From Paenibacillus luteus (lineage in GTDB: Bacteria; Bacillota; Bacilli; Paenibacillales; Paenibacillaceae): 64,000 nt of DNA. Below the pieces are notes generated by a model. The model made no database searches. It was given only the letters and a program-made list of their open reading frames with translations, and was not told the DNA's origin. Where the stretch lies: assembly GCF_006542765.1 (NCBI RefSeq), contig NZ_SKCD01000066.1:1-64000 (forward strand). Reading direction: 5' to 3'. A program made the position numbers and the translations under genes. Shown here one piece after another: positions 8,123-15,729 of this stretch. How positions within the stretch are numbered: position 1 is the stretch's first letter; each line of letters opens with the position of its first letter.

Positions 8123-9265
8123 ATGAATTTATACTATACAGAAATTTGTCAATTATTAAATGGAGATAGAGAACTTGAAAATTCAGGATACTTTGTAAAG
8201 ACTGACGATGGTCGTATTGTACAGTCAGATACTGTCTTAATTGATGTTCAAGTAGTTACGCTTAAAGAGCTAGAGGACGCTTTGTACGAGGGATGTATAC
8301 ACATCGTTAATGAATTTATTTCAACGAATAATAACAAAGATGTCTATGCTTTTAATTTGTATGCTGACGAATACAACAGTTTTTATGTTTACTTAAATAC
8401 TGAACAATCTTTTGAAGAGCATGTCGAACGTCACTACGCAACTGATACGAAGGATAGCAAACTAGAGATAAAATATAACCAAGGGGATTTTACGTATCAA
8501 TTCTTTCCAAGCGATATGGGAAAAATGCAGGAGTTGATCGAGGGGTGCGAGCATTTAGCTTACAGTGGTGTTCAACACAATGAAGATTTAGAGGATTTAT
8601 TAGATTGCGATCGAGCTTTAATCGCATATGAGAAAAAAATATTTAACGGTGGTTTTTATCTTGCAGCTTTCAATGCATTAAAACGAATCGGTAATACATC
8701 AGAATTGGATAAGTTACACAAGACTGATAATTTTATTTTCTACGCTGCAACAGGTCATGATTACATAGATTATAGCTTGTTAATGAGAAAAACTATTGAC
8801 CTCCCATTGTTTTACTCTTGCTTTCCTGATCTGAAGACCAAAGATGATGAGTTTGATGGACTGATGAAATCAATAAACAGTAAAAATATAATTGAAATTG
8901 TAGACTTTATGGAAATTGCCCTTCAAGGCGAATTTAATGAAGGGTCACCATACGAGTATATTAAAATGGAATATCAAGTATTTGATACTTTTAAAAATAA
9001 AGGTGGTAAATTAGCCGCTGAGTGCACAAACAGATTAGAGAAGTCAATTATTGATGATTTAACTAATAACGTCAACAGAAACAAGATTGAAATTTATCTA
9101 AAAGCCTTAGAATTTATACAATGTGATGAAGAAATAGTTAATAGACTGCAAGTGGTTTTAAGTAAAGTCAGGGATTATCCATATAATGAATTTCTAAGTG
9201 GTTTTTTTACTCAAATACAAAGTGATATTGGGATACTAATTAGAAGGAATTCTAAAAGAAATTGA
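8123..9265 (+). CDS. DUF4303-like protein
   Basis: 380 aa from ATG 8123, which lies 7 nt after GGAGG; the in-frame ATG at 8108 precedes the SD and is rejected. The segment VYAFNLYADEYNSFYVYLNTEQSFEEH near residues 75-100, after a helix, resembles DUF4303 proteins, which often sit in loci of polymorphic-toxin immunity genes. The C-terminal half is helical and acidic without a known motif. I infer an immunity-like or accessory role; the family call is by eye and tentative. Confidence 0.45.
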   Translation: MNLYYTEICQLLNGDRELENSGYFVKTDDGRIVQSDTVLIDVQVVTLKELEDALYEGCIHIVNEFISTNNNKDVYAFNLYADEYNSFYVYLNTEQSFEEHVERHYATDTKDSKLEIKYNQGDFTYQFFPSDMGKMQELIEGCEHLAYSGVQHNEDLEDLLDCDRALIAYEKKIFNGGFYLAAFNALKRIGNTSELDKLHKTDNFIFYAATGHDYIDYSLLMRKTIDLPLFYSCFPDLKTKDDEFDGLMKSINSKNIIEIVDFMEIALQGEFNEGSPYEYIKMEYQVFDTFKNKGGKLAAECTNRLEKSIIDDLTNNVNRNKIEIYLKALEFIQCDEEIVNRLQVVLSKVRDYPYNEFLSGFFTQIQSDIGILIRRNSKRN

Positions 9266-9283
9266 TTTGATACGGCGTTTCTT

Positions 9284-9510
9284 ATGCATAAATCTTCTTT
9301 TAAGACATCTAAACCTAAGGTAGATGGAGTACTTTCAATAGAGTAAGTTATGGAAAATCTTATACGTGCCCTAATTGTAGCAATCAGAATAAACAACCTC
9401 TTTTGAACGCTGAAGGTAAATCATATTGCTCTAGTTGCTTAGTTAAGTCTGGAGTCGTAATCAGCATGAAAGAAAGATTAGAATACTCGCATAGACAAAG
9501 AAGAAGATAA
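9284..9510 (+). pseudogene. Frameshifted small zinc-ribbon gene
   Basis: ATG 9284 opens a frame that ends after 20 residues at TAA. A second frame starting in the same place continues SYGKSYTCPNCSNQNK and later YCSSCL, a CxxC-CxxC zinc ribbon, to TAA 9508-9510, but has no start codon of its own. A single-base indel around 9340-9350 would join them into one protein of about 75 aa. Confidence 0.45.
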
Positions 9511-9532
9511 AACTGAGATTTTAAGTGGAGAG
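9508..9532 (+). repeat. Recurring intergenic motif (copy)
   Basis: TAAAACTGAGATTTTAAGTG then the SD of the next gene. Similar text precedes several other genes of the island. Confidence 0.5.
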
Positions 9533-9534
9533 AA

Positions 9535-9801
9535 GTGTATTATTTGAAGCGAAAAAGTTTTGAATCAGTGAAAGAGGCAGCTGAGCATATCATTGCAAAT
9601 GATCTGGATCGAGAAGCAAAAGATTATCTAATAGGACTTGATATTAAACAACTTATTTCATTACATTTTACATTAGGTATGTATGTTCGTAATAATTATG
9701 AAATTAGAATCGAAAATGATGATCCAATTTTTCCGACTCATCCAGACAATGTTTCGTTCAAGGTAATTAAAGAAATTGTGAGGAAGTTGAAATTACAGTA
9801 G
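9535..9801 (+). CDS. DUF6794-like protein
   Basis: 88 aa, GTG start after GGAGAG. The pattern LHFTLGMYVRNNYEIR, followed by HPDN, resembles the core of DUF6794 (HFxLGMxIRN ... HPDDMS), a family of unknown function. The N-terminus (SFESVKEAAEHII) is a predicted helix. It belongs to the array of small cassette-like genes. The family call is moderate confidence. Confidence 0.55.
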   Translation: MYYLKRKSFESVKEAAEHIIANDLDREAKDYLIGLDIKQLISLHFTLGMYVRNNYEIRIENDDPIFPTHPDNVSFKVIKEIVRKLKLQ

Positions 9802-9832
9802 TTAAAATACTAGCTTTATAGGGGGAGCAGTT

Positions 9833-10339
9833 TTGAATATTACGCAGCAGATGATGATTCACATTGATTGGGATGGCCCATATACCTTAGATCAACTTAA
9901 AGGACTTATGAATAGCAACACAGAAAAGGGAATATATCAGGTATACGGTACTCATCCAGTATATGGTAAAGATGTTCTGCTATACATTGGGAAAACAGGA
10001 AATCAAACATTTGGCAGAAGGTTGCTTCAAGAGAAATGGGATAATACAAACAACTATGGCGACATTAAATTCTACGTTGGGAGACTCGCAGGTAGTGTCA
10101 CTCCATTAAGTGAAGTTTGGTTACAAGAAATTGACTTAGCTGAAAGGCTACTGATTTATGCACATAAACCAGCGTTTAATTCTATGAGTCTCCAAACACT
10201 GCCACATCAAGATTTATTTAAAGTCCATATACTAAATTGGGGAATGTTCAAACAGTTAATGCCAGAGGTTTCAGGCTTAAGGTGGACAAATGTGCTCGAT
10301 GACATGCCTAACTACCAAGTATATGGTGATCATCAATGA
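9833..10339 (+). CDS. GIY-YIG nuclease-domain protein
   Basis: 168 aa, TTG start after AGGGGGA. GIY at 33-35, YIG at 51-53, R62/R63 in TFGRRL, E104 in the AERLL helix and N116 in PAFNS match the five conserved positions of GIY-YIG nucleases, so the active site looks complete. No zinc finger or other DNA-binding domain is fused. Stand-alone GIY-YIG proteins occur in mobile islands and phages; target unknown. The 50 residues after the domain are unique. Confidence 0.75.
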   Translation: MNITQQMMIHIDWDGPYTLDQLKGLMNSNTEKGIYQVYGTHPVYGKDVLLYIGKTGNQTFGRRLLQEKWDNTNNYGDIKFYVGRLAGSVTPLSEVWLQEIDLAERLLIYAHKPAFNSMSLQTLPHQDLFKVHILNWGMFKQLMPEVSGLRWTNVLDDMPNYQVYGDHQ

Positions 10340-10391
10340 GCTATAAAAGAGTTGTTTTAACCACTTTAAATAACACAGGAGAGTGTCAATA

Positions 10392-10691
10392 ATGAAATAC
10401 CATCCAGCATGGGAAAGATTATATTTTGCAGTTGAGTCATTAGCAAGTAATCAAAAAGACATTATTAATCGTCTAGAGAATGTATATTCATCCCATTTGC
10501 TTGCGTTAAATGAAAATGAATTCAATAGTGAGAATGCAAAACAGTTGTTTCGGAATATTATGAAGCCAGCTGTTGACGGTAGATTGAAGCAATGACATTT
10601 AATACAAGTGACAACAGAAGAAGCAAGTCAAATCGCAAAAGATATCGTCTCACTATTGATTCAAATTGATCATTTCAATGATGAGGATTAG
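10392..10691 (+). pseudogene. Small gene interrupted by an in-frame TGA
   Basis: ATG 10392 has GGAG upstream. The frame runs 67 codons to TGA 10593-10595, then stays open in the same frame for 31 more codons to TAG 10689-10691 (HLIQVTTEEASQIAKDIV...). The downstream part is coding-like (helical, acidic end) and lacks its own start. A TGG (Trp) to TGA change is the simplest explanation, giving an original protein of 99 aa. It could also be a shorter true protein of 67 aa. Confidence 0.55.
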
Positions 10692-10692
10692 A

Positions 10693-10717
10693 ATTAAAAC
10701 CTGAATTTTAAGGGGGG
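10693..10717 (+). repeat. Recurring intergenic motif (copy)
   Basis: TTAAAACCTGAATTTTAAGG with a G-run serving as the SD of the next gene. Confidence 0.5.
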
Positions 10718-10722
10718 AAACA

Positions 10723-11082
10723 ATGACTAGAAAGATTCAGCGTGGAAGATGGAATACTAGGGTTAACGCTTTAAAACAAGATAGAATTATTTATGATGGA
10801 GAAGGTTGGGAAGTAGGGTGGCACGACGGTAGATATAAGTTAGGGAAATACTTAGTGGATGGATACAGCCCGGATTTTTATAGAGATTATGAAGACGGTT
10901 ACAAAGTAGGTATTAACGAATACGATTCAAGAGGTGTGAACAAATATTATTCAAGTAAGGAGTATAAGGAAAAACGAAGAAAATATCAATATCAACAAAC
11001 TAAAAAAAGTGGATGTACATCAGTGATCATATGCTTATTTGGTATTGGTGGTGTAGTCGACCTAATAATTACCAGAATGTAA
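10723..11082 (+). CDS. Hypothetical protein with C-terminal membrane segment
   Basis: 119 aa, very strong SD (AGGGGGG). It contains internal repeats of a GW/YxDG(R/Y)K-type motif (GWHDGRYKLG and DGYKVGI) and a basic region KEKRRKYQYQQTKKS, then a hydrophobic end (TSVIICLFGIGGVVDLII) that may anchor it. No family recognised. Confidence 0.5.
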   Translation: MTRKIQRGRWNTRVNALKQDRIIYDGEGWEVGWHDGRYKLGKYLVDGYSPDFYRDYEDGYKVGINEYDSRGVNKYYSSKEYKEKRRKYQYQQTKKSGCTSVIICLFGIGGVVDLIITRM

Positions 11083-11092
11083 TGAGATAGGT

Positions 11093-11118
11093 ATTAAAAG
11101 GTCAATTTTAAAGGAGTA
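11093..11118 (+). repeat. Recurring intergenic motif (copy)
   Basis: ATTAAAAGGTCAATTTTAAA then the GGAG SD of the next gene. Confidence 0.45.
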
Positions 11119-11124
11119 GGTAAG

Positions 11125-11550
11125 ATGAATTACGTCGACATAAAAACTATTAGTAATCATTTCCGTGATGCGTTCGAGAATATGTCTATCGAATTTTTTC
11201 CTGACTCTAGTTTCTTTAGTCGATTCCCAAGTGGATGCTGCGGTGATTCAAGTCATTTATTAGCTAAGTATTTTAAAGATTCTGGATTGAGTCCTTATTA
11301 TGTATGTGGTTGGAAAGGAAGTCAATCACATGCTTGGATTCAGGTGGACAATTTGATTATTGACATTACTGCTGATCAATTTGATGATGTATCTGATAGA
11401 GTTATTCTTACTGAGTATAGCGTTTGGCATTCGGAATTTGTTGTTAGTGATCGATATTTAAGTGATTTTGAACAACATAATGTACAAAGTGCTAAAAGGT
11501 ATGGGATAATTTATGAGAATGTACTACGTTGGATAAAGCAAAACAAATAA
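11125..11550 (+). CDS. Transglutaminase/papain-fold-like protein
   Basis: 141 aa with SD AAAGGAG. FPSGCCGDSS places C38/C39 at the start of a helix, SHAWIQVDN gives H69, and LIIDITADQF gives D80. This Cys-His-Asp order and spacing, with a DxTxDQF ending, is typical of small transglutaminase-like cysteine enzymes. Whether it is a protease, transamidase or deamidase cannot be read from sequence. It lies within the cassette-like gene run. Confidence 0.6.
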   Translation: MNYVDIKTISNHFRDAFENMSIEFFPDSSFFSRFPSGCCGDSSHLLAKYFKDSGLSPYYVCGWKGSQSHAWIQVDNLIIDITADQFDDVSDRVILTEYSVWHSEFVVSDRYLSDFEQHNVQSAKRYGIIYENVLRWIKQNK

Positions 11551-11571
11551 AAGCTTGGATTTAATGGGGAT
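11548..11571 (+). repeat. Recurring intergenic motif (copy)
   Basis: TAAAAGCTTGGATTTAATGGGG directly at the stop codon of the transglutaminase-like gene; no intact gene follows. Confidence 0.4.
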
Positions 11572-11841
11572 GGAACTTGGGCGCAACGCAAAGGATGCCC
11601 ATAAATTGAATTTTTTTAGATTATTCGTAGCTGGCTAGTTCATAGTTATGCTCGTGGTAGATACACAGAGTGAATTGGGTCAAAGAAGAACATGAACTAT
11701 ACTGTTAGAGCATTTCGAATATTGAAAGACAGGCCTAAATTGGCAGTTGATAAGCTTGGATTATGAAAAGTGGTTATGTAGCTGTTCTCTGTGGCTTGTT
11801 CTTACTAGATTGTTATTAAAATTTCTAAGGTTCTAGGGGGA
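11572..11841 (+). other. Gap with only gene debris
   Basis: About 270 bases without an ORF over 30 codons. The preceding motif copy suggests that a gene once followed it and has decayed. No RNA gene or terminator recognised. Confidence 0.35.
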
Positions 11842-12249
11842 ATGTTTGATATGAAGTTATTGCATGAATCAGGGAGATATTATTATATTAGCTGTGAAAG
11901 ATGTTCTAAGGAGAATAAGGTTCTTAAGGTTAGCTGTCAATCTAATGACATTGGCTATAAGTCCAATGCAGTTATTATGTGCTCTTGTGGAGAGTCTTCA
12001 AACATTATTAAGAAGCCAGCAAACAAACAGTTGTTTCAAGATACGGATAATTCAAACGAGATATTGCGTTGTCCAAAATGCAAATCCACTCAATTATCCG
12101 CAGGAGACAAAGGCTTTAGCCTTGGCAAGTCTGCTGTTGGAGGTGCTTTGCTAGGTGGAGTTGGCTTGCTAGGAGGACTTATTGGAAGTAAGAAACTAAT
12201 GGTTGGCTGTATGAGTTGTGGGTATAAATGGGAAGCAGGAACTTCATAG
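11842..12249 (+). CDS. Zinc-ribbon / glycine-zipper protein
   Basis: 135 aa with AGGGGGA SD. The N-terminus has CERC (residues 18-21) with a later CSCG, and the second half has CPKC, then a glycine-zipper-like hydrophobic stretch (VGGALLGGVGLLGGLIGSKK), then CMSCGYKWEAG. Two CxxC pairs flanking a GxxxG membrane-like segment are common in small phage and island proteins of unknown role. It may insert in membranes or oligomerise. Confidence 0.6.
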   Translation: MFDMKLLHESGRYYYISCERCSKENKVLKVSCQSNDIGYKSNAVIMCSCGESSNIIKKPANKQLFQDTDNSNEILRCPKCKSTQLSAGDKGFSLGKSAVGGALLGGVGLLGGLIGSKKLMVGCMSCGYKWEAGTS

Positions 12250-12271
12250 GATAAGGGGAGTGGTGTTTGAA

Positions 12272-12787
12272 GTGCGAAATGCAATCTTAATTCTTCTTAT
12301 TATTCTTTCTATCTCTATTTTATCTGGATGTTCAAGCACTGAGGCTCATGTTAATTCAAATTCGGACAATGAATATGATGAATTGCTGGTACAAGCTAAA
12401 GAATTACATAAGCAAGGAAAGACAGAAGAAGCATTTGAGGTTATTTCGGATGTTGTAATAAAGTCAGAGGACATGGATTTCTTTACTGAACTGCTGGACG
12501 TAATAAATAAAGATGCAGTTCCTATGCTTGAACTCACTGATATAGAAGTGAGTCGAGATGGAGATTACATTCGTGCAACAGGATCAGTAAAGAACAATGG
12601 TGACAGATCGTATTCCTACATAAAAGTTAAGGCAATATATATGGATGCAAATGATAATGTGATTGATACAGATTGGACATATGCCATTGATTCATTAGGG
12701 ATTGAGCCAAACGAGACTAAGAAGTTTGAGATGCTGACCAAATATCCAGAAGGAATAAAGAAATATAAATTTCAACTGTTTGAATAG
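12272..12787 (+). CDS. FxLYD-domain lipoprotein
   Basis: 171 aa from GTG 12272. An upstream frame extension overlaps the previous gene and would spoil the signal peptide, so it is rejected; GTG 12263 is an alternative. MRNAILILLIILSISILSGC is a lipoprotein signal with lipobox LSGC. A short helical part follows, then a beta-domain (LELTDIEVSRDGDYIRATGSV ... FELF-type end) matching FxLYD domains, which are found in Firmicute surface lipoproteins. Likely anchored on the outer face of the membrane; ligand unknown. Confidence 0.7.
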   Translation: MRNAILILLIILSISILSGCSSTEAHVNSNSDNEYDELLVQAKELHKQGKTEEAFEVISDVVIKSEDMDFFTELLDVINKDAVPMLELTDIEVSRDGDYIRATGSVKNNGDRSYSYIKVKAIYMDANDNVIDTDWTYAIDSLGIEPNETKKFEMLTKYPEGIKKYKFQLFE

Positions 12788-12802
12788 GTATAGAAGATCA
12801 AG

Positions 12803-12979
12803 ATGCAGGAAGAACTGAATGATTTTCTCGAAGCTACAGATGAACAGCAGTTGGAGGAACTTGCTGATCTGCTTGAAGTGGTGTACAGCGTCATTCAGAA
12901 TAAGGGTGTTGAAAGAGATGAACTTGAGCGAATTAGGCAGATAAAGTACGATGAGCGTAGAGGGTTGAGAAGCGTCTGA
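12803..12979 (+). pseudogene. 3' fragment of a phosphoribosyl-ATP pyrophosphohydrolase-like gene
   Basis: The 58-residue frame (QEELNDFLEA ... EELADLLEVVYSVI ... IKYDERRG) matches the C-terminal half of MazG-like / HisE-like phosphohydrolases of about 100 aa. The usual N-terminal YNKLVRDKIPE part is missing, and the frame starts just 16 nt after the lipoprotein stop, with no SD. The gene was truncated, perhaps by recombination. Confidence 0.6.
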
Positions 12980-13018
12980 TTCTTGAATCAGTAGAATGAA
13001 AATAAAGGAAGTGAGTTA

Positions 13019-13312
13019 ATGAAGTATCCTCCATTTGTAGTCAATAAGGAGTGTAAACCAAAGTCTATTCTTAACGGCATGAAGGCGAGTTTTCATAACA
13101 TCGAAGTTAACTTTGTCTATGATTGTCTTAAAGAACATGAAAAGCTTGATTCAATCTATCTATTGAAATCATCTAACCAGAACCATAAAACGGTGTTGAC
13201 AACAGCAAAGCGCCCTCGACATCCAAATAGAATAAATATTGTTAAGTATATAAAATGTTCATCACTTTCACTAAAAGGAACTTTTTTATCACTTGTTATG
13301 AATGATGGGTAG
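13019..13312 (+). CDS. Hypothetical protein
   Basis: 97 aa with SD AAAGGAAG before ATG 13019. Basic, with several lysine/histidine stretches; no domain recognised. It lies just upstream of the serine recombinase promoter. Could be a damaged gene. Confidence 0.35.
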   Translation: MKYPPFVVNKECKPKSILNGMKASFHNIEVNFVYDCLKEHEKLDSIYLLKSSNQNHKTVLTTAKRPRHPNRINIVKYIKCSSLSLKGTFLSLVMNDG

Positions 13313-13377
13313 TTCAAAAAGTATAAAAAGTGACATATTGAAAAAGAAGCCATTTTCGCATTTCAAAACATATATAT

Positions 13378-13407
13378 TTCACATATGAAATATTTCATTA
13401 TTATGAT
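13378..13407 (+). promoter_or_regulatory. Promoter of the serine recombinase
   Basis: TTCACA (13378-13383), 18-bp spacer, TATGAT (13402-13407). Confidence 0.6.
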
Positions 13408-13413
13408 ATACTT

Positions 13414-13436
13414 TTTGACATACACGATGTGTCAAA
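13414..13436 (+). promoter_or_regulatory. Palindrome over the recombinase start region
   Basis: TTTGACA, 9 bases, TGTCAAA. It sits just downstream of the -10 box and reaches the SD. It could be a recombinase binding subsite (res-like) or an autorepression operator. Confidence 0.55.
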
Positions 13437-13449
13437 GGGGATGCAATTC

Positions 13450-14073
13450 ATGAACCTAGGTTATGTGAGAGTTTCAACTAAGGAGCAGAATACTGAACGT
13501 CAGATAAAGAAAATGAAAGAGTTAGGGATCGAAGACCGATACATATTTATTGATAAGCAAAGTGGTAAGGACTTTAACCGTCCACAGTATCAAGCTCTGC
13601 GTCTTATTATTCGAGAAGGTGATCTTTTGTACCTTGATGCGTTAGACCGTCTAGGCAGAGACTATGACGGCATTATACGTGAGTGGAAACTTATCACAAG
13701 AGAATTGAATGCTGATATTGTTGTACTAGAAAACGAAACGCTATTTGATAGTCGTAAGTTCAGAACAATGGGAGACCTTGGTAAGCTAATGGAAGATCAG
13801 TTCCTCAGTCTTCTCAGTTATGTTGCTGAGCAGGAACGTAAAAAGACGAAGCTGCGGCAGGCAGAGGGCATTGAGATTGCTTTAAACAATGGTGTGAAGT
13901 TTGGCAGACCTAAGCAAAAGATTACAACTGAATTTGTAAATGCGTATGATGAATGGAAAGCTGAGAGGATTACAGCTGTGGGAGCAATGAAACGTGTAAA
14001 CATGAAGCCGAATACCTTTTACCGAAGAGTTGCTGATTATGAAAGCGGCAGTCTGCTAGTGTCACAGTCATAA
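13450..14073 (+). CDS. Serine recombinase (resolvase/invertase family)
   Basis: 207 aa from ATG 13450, which lies 9 nt after AAAGGGG; the in-frame GTG 13429 precedes the SD. Catalytic S9 lies in YVRVSTKEQ. LDALDRLGRDYDGI carries the conserved arginines, EQERKKTKLRQAEGI forms the long E-helix, and a C-terminal helix-turn-helix (ITAVGAMKRVNMKPNTFYRRV) binds DNA. Length and layout fit Tn3/Hin-type small serine recombinases. It may invert or resolve DNA in the island; no second palindrome pair was found to define a site. Confidence 0.9.
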   Translation: MNLGYVRVSTKEQNTERQIKKMKELGIEDRYIFIDKQSGKDFNRPQYQALRLIIREGDLLYLDALDRLGRDYDGIIREWKLITRELNADIVVLENETLFDSRKFRTMGDLGKLMEDQFLSLLSYVAEQERKKTKLRQAEGIEIALNNGVKFGRPKQKITTEFVNAYDEWKAERITAVGAMKRVNMKPNTFYRRVADYESGSLLVSQS

Positions 14074-14116
14074 AATAATGTATGTCATAGTAAGTTGTTA
14101 TAACTTGCTTTCATTA

Positions 14117-14163
14117 ATGGCCGGTTCTCATTTAATTAACACTGAGAATACGGCCATTTTTCT
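14117..14163 (+). terminator. Intrinsic terminator of the recombinase gene
   Basis: Nested stem AATGGCCG ... CGGCCATT with inner TTCTCA/TGAGAA, then a T-run. Confidence 0.85.
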
Positions 14164-14331
14164 TGAATAGCTAAGTCACATGGTTAGGAAGTATTGATAA
14201 AACTCCACTTTTAAAAGGCATGTATCCCTAGGGTAGGGGGCGGTGGTTTCTACCTTTTGGATCAAAAGCGGTTTCTTATTAGGGGGTAGCACATCTAAAA
14301 CTTGAATATATGATTATAAAAAGTTAAATGC
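14164..14331. other. Gap without a clear gene
   Basis: AT-rich, with two G-runs (near 14235-14250 and 14282-14287). It may hold the promoter of an antisense RNA facing the toxin-like gene, but no convincing promoter pair was found. Confidence 0.3.
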
Positions 14332-14372
14332 AAAAAAAAGCCATTACTCCAACAGCGAGTAGTAGCTTTTTT
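14332..14372. terminator. Terminator, probably of the toxin-like transcript
   Basis: A8 (14332-14339) on the left becomes T8 on the minus strand. The stem pairs 14340-14349 with 14357-14366 with one or two imperfect positions; a T-run is also present on the plus strand. Confidence 0.75.
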
Positions 14373-14434
14373 AGTTTATTCGGATGCTCATATAATTTAG
14401 CCTTTTAACATTTTTTATTCTTATCCATGACACT

Positions 14435-14450
14435 CCCCCCTTAAGAGAGT
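14435..14450 (-). promoter_or_regulatory. 3'-UTR block complementary to the 5'-UTR
   Basis: CCCCCCTTAAGAGAGT on the plus strand. On the minus-strand transcript it is ACTCTCTTAAGGGGGG and can pair with the 5'-UTR block at 14637-14650 (6 + 8 bp around a 2-nt bulge). Confidence 0.6.
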
Positions 14451-14500
14451 GAAAATGGATATAGAGTTAACTGTAAAGGTTTATGCTAAGGGATAGAAAC

Positions 14501-14620
14501 TTATTGTTCTAACTTACATTTACTAACTTGTTTTTTTCTTGTTAAAAGGACAACTATTACTATAGTAACTGCAATTAAGAAACCAAAGGGTAAAGTACAG
14601 ACTATTGATAGATTTAACAT
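14501..14620 (-). CDS. 39-aa membrane peptide, candidate type I toxin
   Basis: TAAGGAGGTG lies 6 nt before the ATG (14620-14618). The peptide has a short polar start, one hydrophobic segment (LPFGFLIAVTIVIVVLL) and a basic tail (RKKQVSKCK), the layout of type I toxin peptides such as TxpA/BsrG. The predicted transcript has its own promoter (14683-14712), a 5'-UTR of about 55 nt and a long 3'-UTR to the terminator at 14332. The 5' and 3' UTR blocks are complementary next to the SD, the arrangement that keeps primary toxin mRNAs closed. An antitoxin RNA was not identified, so a plain small membrane protein remains possible. Confidence 0.55.
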   Translation of the reverse strand: MLNLSIVCTLPFGFLIAVTIVIVVLLTRKKQVSKCKLEQ

Positions 14621-14636
14621 TGATCGCACCTCCTTA

Positions 14637-14650
14637 ACTCTCTTGGGGGG
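14637..14650 (-). promoter_or_regulatory. 5'-UTR block next to the SD, complementary to the 3'-UTR
   Basis: ACTCTCTTGGGGGG on the plus strand; it directly abuts the SD (14627-14636) of the toxin-like ORF. Pairing with 14435-14450 would help to hide the SD. Confidence 0.6.
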
Positions 14651-14682
14651 AATGGCGACAATGTTAACTCTGAATCATTAGT

Positions 14683-14712
14683 AATATATCATTTCTTTAT
14701 ATTAAAATTCAA
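14683..14712 (-). promoter_or_regulatory. Promoter of the toxin-like gene
   Basis: Minus strand: TTGAAT (14712-14707), 18-bp spacer, TATATT (14688-14683). Confidence 0.6.
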
Positions 14713-14790
14713 GGTTCTTATTATATGCTCCCTTAGTTAATCCAGCATATGGTATATTTAAACTGAGAATAGATGAGGTGGTTTTTAATA

Positions 14791-15123
14791 ATGTCAAAAC
14801 AGTATTCTATTTGAATTGAAGCAGAAGAATGGGCTGAAGGACAATGGGATATAAACGACGACAATACTGATGTTATTGTAACGTTTGAAGATAGATCGAG
14901 ATGGATTGCATCGTTTTTTACATACAAAAACATACAAACGCTTGCTGCAAAGAATAAGCAAACTGGCGAGTGCTTACGTGGTAAGTACTTTTGGGGCAGT
15001 GATATGCTTCTTGTTGATGAATGTAGTCGTAATCGTATTGAGGAAGTTATTGGACATTTAATCAAAGAAGGCGAGTTTGAACGTATTTTTGATAGGTATA
15101 ATGAGGTTAACTTGGATGAATGA
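14791..15123 (+). pseudogene. Small gene interrupted by TGA at codon 8
   Basis: ATG 14791 opens MSKQYSI, then TGA (14812-14814), then the same frame stays open for 102 codons to TGA 15121-15123 (IEAEEWAEGQWDINDD ... VTFEDRSRWIASFFTY). The continuous coding character suggests that a Trp codon TGG became TGA. The intact protein would be 110 aa, acidic and soluble, family not recognised. Without readthrough it is dead. Confidence 0.65.
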
Positions 15124-15153
15124 AGATTGAATATCATCGTTAAGGGGACTGTT

Positions 15154-15263
15154 ATGAATACAATGCAGAATGTTTTAAAACAAGTCATAAAAGAAACCAT
15201 TGCTCCCTTATTTAAAATAGAAGGGTTTAAGAAGCAGGGCAATAACTTTGCTCACGTTTGTTC
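15154..15263 (+). pseudogene. DUF4304-like gene, 5' part (split by IS)
   Basis: ATG 15154 follows AAGGGGA. It encodes MNTMQNVLKQVIKETIAP and GFKKQGNNFAHVC, the start typical of DUF4304 proteins. The frame is cut at 15263 by the IS3-family element. Joining 15154-15263 to 16711-17209 (one GTTC copy) restores exactly 203 codons in one frame. Confidence 0.8.
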
Positions 15264-15340
15264 CTATTTAGCCCCCATTAAGACTTGGACAGTACACCCC
15301 TTACTTAGATACAATGAAAATAAGCGGAGGGGAACGAGCG

Positions 15341-15667
15341 ATGAAGAAGAAACAGTACGATTTAAATTACAAGAAAATGGTTGTGGCCAAAGGGAAAGAG
15401 ATTGGCAACATGACAGCCGTAGCGCGTCAGCATGAGCTTGATCCTAAGATGGTTCTAAGATGGGCAAGAGAACTGAATCGTAAGGACTTGGATCAATTGG
15501 ACGGGAACAGCGTCAAGCAAGCGAAGTTTGTTCCTACTGCTGAAGATTATGCACAGCTCGAAAAAGAAAATGAAAAACTGAAGAAGCTCTTTGCAGAGCA
15601 AGCCCTAGAGAGGGATATTCTCAAAGACCTACTAAAAAAAATGAACCCGCACTTGCGGATAAAATAG
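15341..15667 (+). CDS. IS3-family transposase OrfA
   Basis: 108 aa from ATG 15341 (GGAGGGG upstream; the in-frame ATG at 15314 precedes the SD). An N-terminal helix-turn-helix (GNMTAVARQHELDPKMVLRWAREL) binds the IS ends, and a leucine-zipper-like coiled coil (YAQLEKENEKLKKLFAEQALE) mediates dimerisation. The gene ends at TAG 15665-15667. An A8 run at 15634-15641 near its end can shift ribosomes by -1 into the orfB frame, making the OrfAB transposase. Confidence 0.9.
   Translation: MKKKQYDLNYKKMVVAKGKEIGNMTAVARQHELDPKMVLRWARELNRKDLDQLDGNSVKQAKFVPTAEDYAQLEKENEKLKKLFAEQALERDILKDLLKKMNPHLRIK
15634..15641 (+). other. A8 programmed frameshift site
   Basis: CTAAAAAAAATG. The orfA frame reads AAA AAA ATG and the -1 frame reads AAA AAT GAA, which is open through to the orfB DDE domain. 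Confidence 0.75.
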
Positions 15668-15729
15668 AGATTGCCCGGAAATATATTGAACAAGGACACA
15701 ACATCCGATTTGTTCTGCGGATCGTAGAA

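Noticed and set aside
14733..15242. 169-codon minus-strand frame
   Set aside because: It is antisense to the TGA-interrupted gene and the DUF4304 gene; no SD, no protein-like features.
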